From CAWKKW01 sp963850345 (GTDB lineage Bacteria > Acidobacteriota > Terriglobia > Terriglobales > Acidobacteriaceae), in the NCBI GenBank assembly GCA_963850345.1, contig CAWKKW010000009.1:660570-724569 (forward strand): a DNA stretch of 64,000 nucleotides, given 5' to 3'. The notes under the pieces were generated by a model. The model was not told the origin of the DNA. It saw only the letters and a program-made list of their open reading frames with translations, and made no database searches. This document shows, in pieces, positions 62,985 to 64,000 of this stretch; positions within the stretch are counted from its first letter, which is position 1, and every line of letters starts with the position of its first letter. Both the position numbers and the translations under genes were made by a program.

Positions 62985-63413
62985 ATGGATCGCACGGCAA
63001 GTGCTGTTTGGCATGGCGGACTAAAGGATGGCAAGGGATCCATCTCGAGCCAAAGTGGAGTTCTCAAGGACACCCAGTATTCGTTCAGCACACGTTTTGA
63101 GAATGGAGTCGGAACGAACCCCGAGGAACTGATTGCCGCCGCCCATGCAGGCTGTTTCACCATGGCGCTGAGCGCACAGCTATCGGGCGCAAACCTCAAG
63201 CCGGAGTCTCTGGAGACGACCGCATCGGTGAAGCTTGAGAAGAAGGACGACGGATTCGCGATCACCGCGATTCATCTCACCACGACAGCCAAGGTGCCGG
63301 GGGCGGACCAGGCGGCCTTCGATACCGCCGCTCAAAACGCGAAGAACGGCTGCCCCATCTCAAAGCTGTTCAAGGGCAACGCTGAGATCACGCTGGACGC
63401 CAAACTGGTTTAA
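62985..63413 (+). CDS. OsmC/Ohr family peroxidase
   Basis: 142 residues; GAGGAG before ATG 62985. T-N-P-E-E-L-I-A-A-A-H-A-G-C-F-T-M holds the first redox Cys and K-N-G-C-P-I-S-K-L the second; this pair reduces organic hydroperoxides. OsmC rather than Ohr by the T-N-P-E-E-L form. Monocistronic, followed by a good terminator. Confidence 0.93.
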   Translation: MDRTASAVWHGGLKDGKGSISSQSGVLKDTQYSFSTRFENGVGTNPEELIAAAHAGCFTMALSAQLSGANLKPESLETTASVKLEKKDDGFAITAIHLTTTAKVPGADQAAFDTAAQNAKNGCPISKLFKGNAEITLDAKLV

Positions 63414-63439
63414 CAAAGCGAAAAACCGATCGAGGACCG

Positions 63440-63475
63440 AAGCGCCGGGGGTTGATCCCTGGCGCTTTGCCTTTC
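63440..63475 (+). terminator. Rho-independent terminator after osmC
   Basis: AAGCGCC 63440-63446 pairs with GGCGCTT 63461-63467, extended by GGG/CCC, and is followed by TGCCTTTCT. Thirty bases after the osmC stop. Confidence 0.75.
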
Positions 63476-63485
63476 TAAGTCCTGA

Positions 63486-63740
63486 CTAGCTGTATTTCCG
63501 GATGTACTCGCGCAATTCCCGGTTCAGCTTCACGGCCTGCCGTACACCGGAGTCCAACATGCCCACCCACTGCTTGCCGTTCTCTCCGAGATCCAGAGTT
63601 CCTATCAGGTAACTGGTTTGAACGATCACTTCCAGAGCGTTGCTCAGGTCATGTGCCAGGCGTCGAATTTCCTGAGACCGCTCTGGTGGGATGGAGGCCG
63701 GATTCTCTGCAGAAGGGGGATGCTTGGGGTCGGAGGTCAT
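63486..63740 (-). CDS. Short orphan histidine-kinase DHp-like protein
   Basis: 84 residues. R-R-L-A-H-D-L-S-N-A-L-E-V-I at about 27-40 matches the H-box of a kinase dimerisation/phosphotransfer helix, and a second helix (M-L-D-S-G-V-R-Q-A-V-K-L-N-R-E-L) completes a two-helix hairpin. No ATP-binding domain follows. It could be a phosphotransfer or decoy module, or a kinase fragment. ATG 63740. Confidence 0.6.
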   Translation of the reverse strand: MTSDPKHPPSAENPASIPPERSQEIRRLAHDLSNALEVIVQTSYLIGTLDLGENGKQWVGMLDSGVRQAVKLNRELREYIRKYS

Positions 63741-63835
63741 GGATCAACTATGTCCTTTAGAACTGAACGCTTGTCGCGAATTGTATACGGATAAGGGCCG
63801 GATACAGCAAGCAGAAAGAACGTGTTGTCTGCAGT

Positions 63836-63864
63836 TTGACATTCCCGGGCGCCTTTGTGACACT
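63836..63864 (+). promoter_or_regulatory. Possible promoter of the tRNA-Leu gene
   Basis: TTGACA at 63836-63841, 17-base spacer, and GACACT at 63859-63864 (3 of 6 match TATAAT). About 48 bases upstream of the tRNA. The perfect -35 and spacing argue for it; the -10 is weak. Confidence 0.4.
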
Positions 63865-63911
63865 AGGTCTTGCTGCCTTGTCTGGCCAACCGCGCCGGAC
63901 ATGCAACCCGT

Positions 63912-63998
63912 GCCGGAGTGGCGGAATTGGCAGACGCGCGTGGTTCAGGTCCACGTACTCGCAAGGGTGTGGGGGTTCGAGTCCCTTCTTCGGCACCA
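63912..63998 (+). tRNA. tRNA-Leu (anticodon CAG)
   Basis: Acceptor GCCGGAG (63912-63918) pairs with CTTCGGC (63988-63994), discriminator A at 63995, encoded CCA at 63996-63998. D-arm with GGCGGAATTGGCAGAC, anticodon stem CGTGG/CCACG with loop TTCAGGT giving CAG at 63946-63948, a long class II variable arm, and T-loop GTTCGAGTC. Reads CUG codons. Confidence 0.97.
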
Positions 63999-64000
63999 AG

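Noticed and set aside
63757..63999. 80-codon ORF on the minus strand at the right end
   Set aside because: Antisense to the tRNA-Leu gene.
1..64000. CRISPR arrays, prophage, insertion sequences or integrons
   Set aside because: No regular repeat-spacer pattern, no transposase or integrase motif, and no terminal inverted repeats were seen.

Overview
This 64 kb window looks like chromosomal DNA from an acidobacterium of the Terriglobales/Acidobacteriaceae type. The evidence is a 1189-residue TonB-dependent receptor with an N-terminal carboxypeptidase-regulatory-like domain, a tandem NAD+-I (nadA motif) riboswitch (a class described from Acidobacteria), GH172/DUF2961 and six-hairpin glycosidases, a PQQ dehydrogenase, and a response regulator with a cysteine-rich tail. 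There is no phage, transposase, CRISPR array or rRNA. One tRNA-Leu(CAG) lies at the right end.

Layout. 1-6.4 kb: 3' part of pgi, GH172-like and DinB-like genes, a small membrane protein, a broken cytochrome b561/Tat-exported molybdopterin oxidoreductase pair and an M28-like hydrolase. 6.5-9.3 kb: a lipoprotein and a tatB-tatC-glutaminyl-cyclase-like operon. 9.4-11.2 kb: riboswitch, nadA and a DUF2203 gene. 11.2-15.2 kb: response regulator, Crp/Fnr regulator, GT2 and a membrane protein. 15.7-21.2 kb: promoter, TonB receptor, terminator, TPR protein and a decayed GH74 3' end that is tandemly duplicated. 21.2-22.1 kb: quinone oxidoreductase.

22.4-33.9 kb is the most unusual region. A plus-strand run (methyltransferase, GT9-like protein, HAD phosphatase) converges on a minus-strand run of eight genes, most of them overlapping by a few bases (GH39-like hydrolase, two SDR epimerases, a B12-type radical SAM protein, a GT4 and three CgeB-like glycosyltransferases). 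It resembles a conserved but functionally unassigned glycan locus marked by a TIGR04290-type methyltransferase and a TIGR04295-type radical SAM protein.

34-45 kb: MBL hydrolase, AsmA-like protein, LLM oxidoreductase, MFS transporter, and an XRE regulator-NfeD-flotillin-PspA membrane-maintenance operon with a pair of operator-like repeats. 45-55 kb: six-hairpin glycosidase, C45-like hydrolase, PQQ dehydrogenase, DUF4126 protein, Ig-like lipoprotein, Tat-exported multicopper oxidase and a peroxiredoxin-like protein. 55-64 kb: ffh, an ABC-2 exporter pair, GNAT, OsmC, small proteins and the tRNA.

A caution applies throughout. About a dozen genes, including nadA and tatC, are interrupted by single-base frameshifts, and nearly all fit one extra base. 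This pattern suggests residual insertion errors in the assembly rather than a dozen real pseudogenes, so I annotate those genes across the break.
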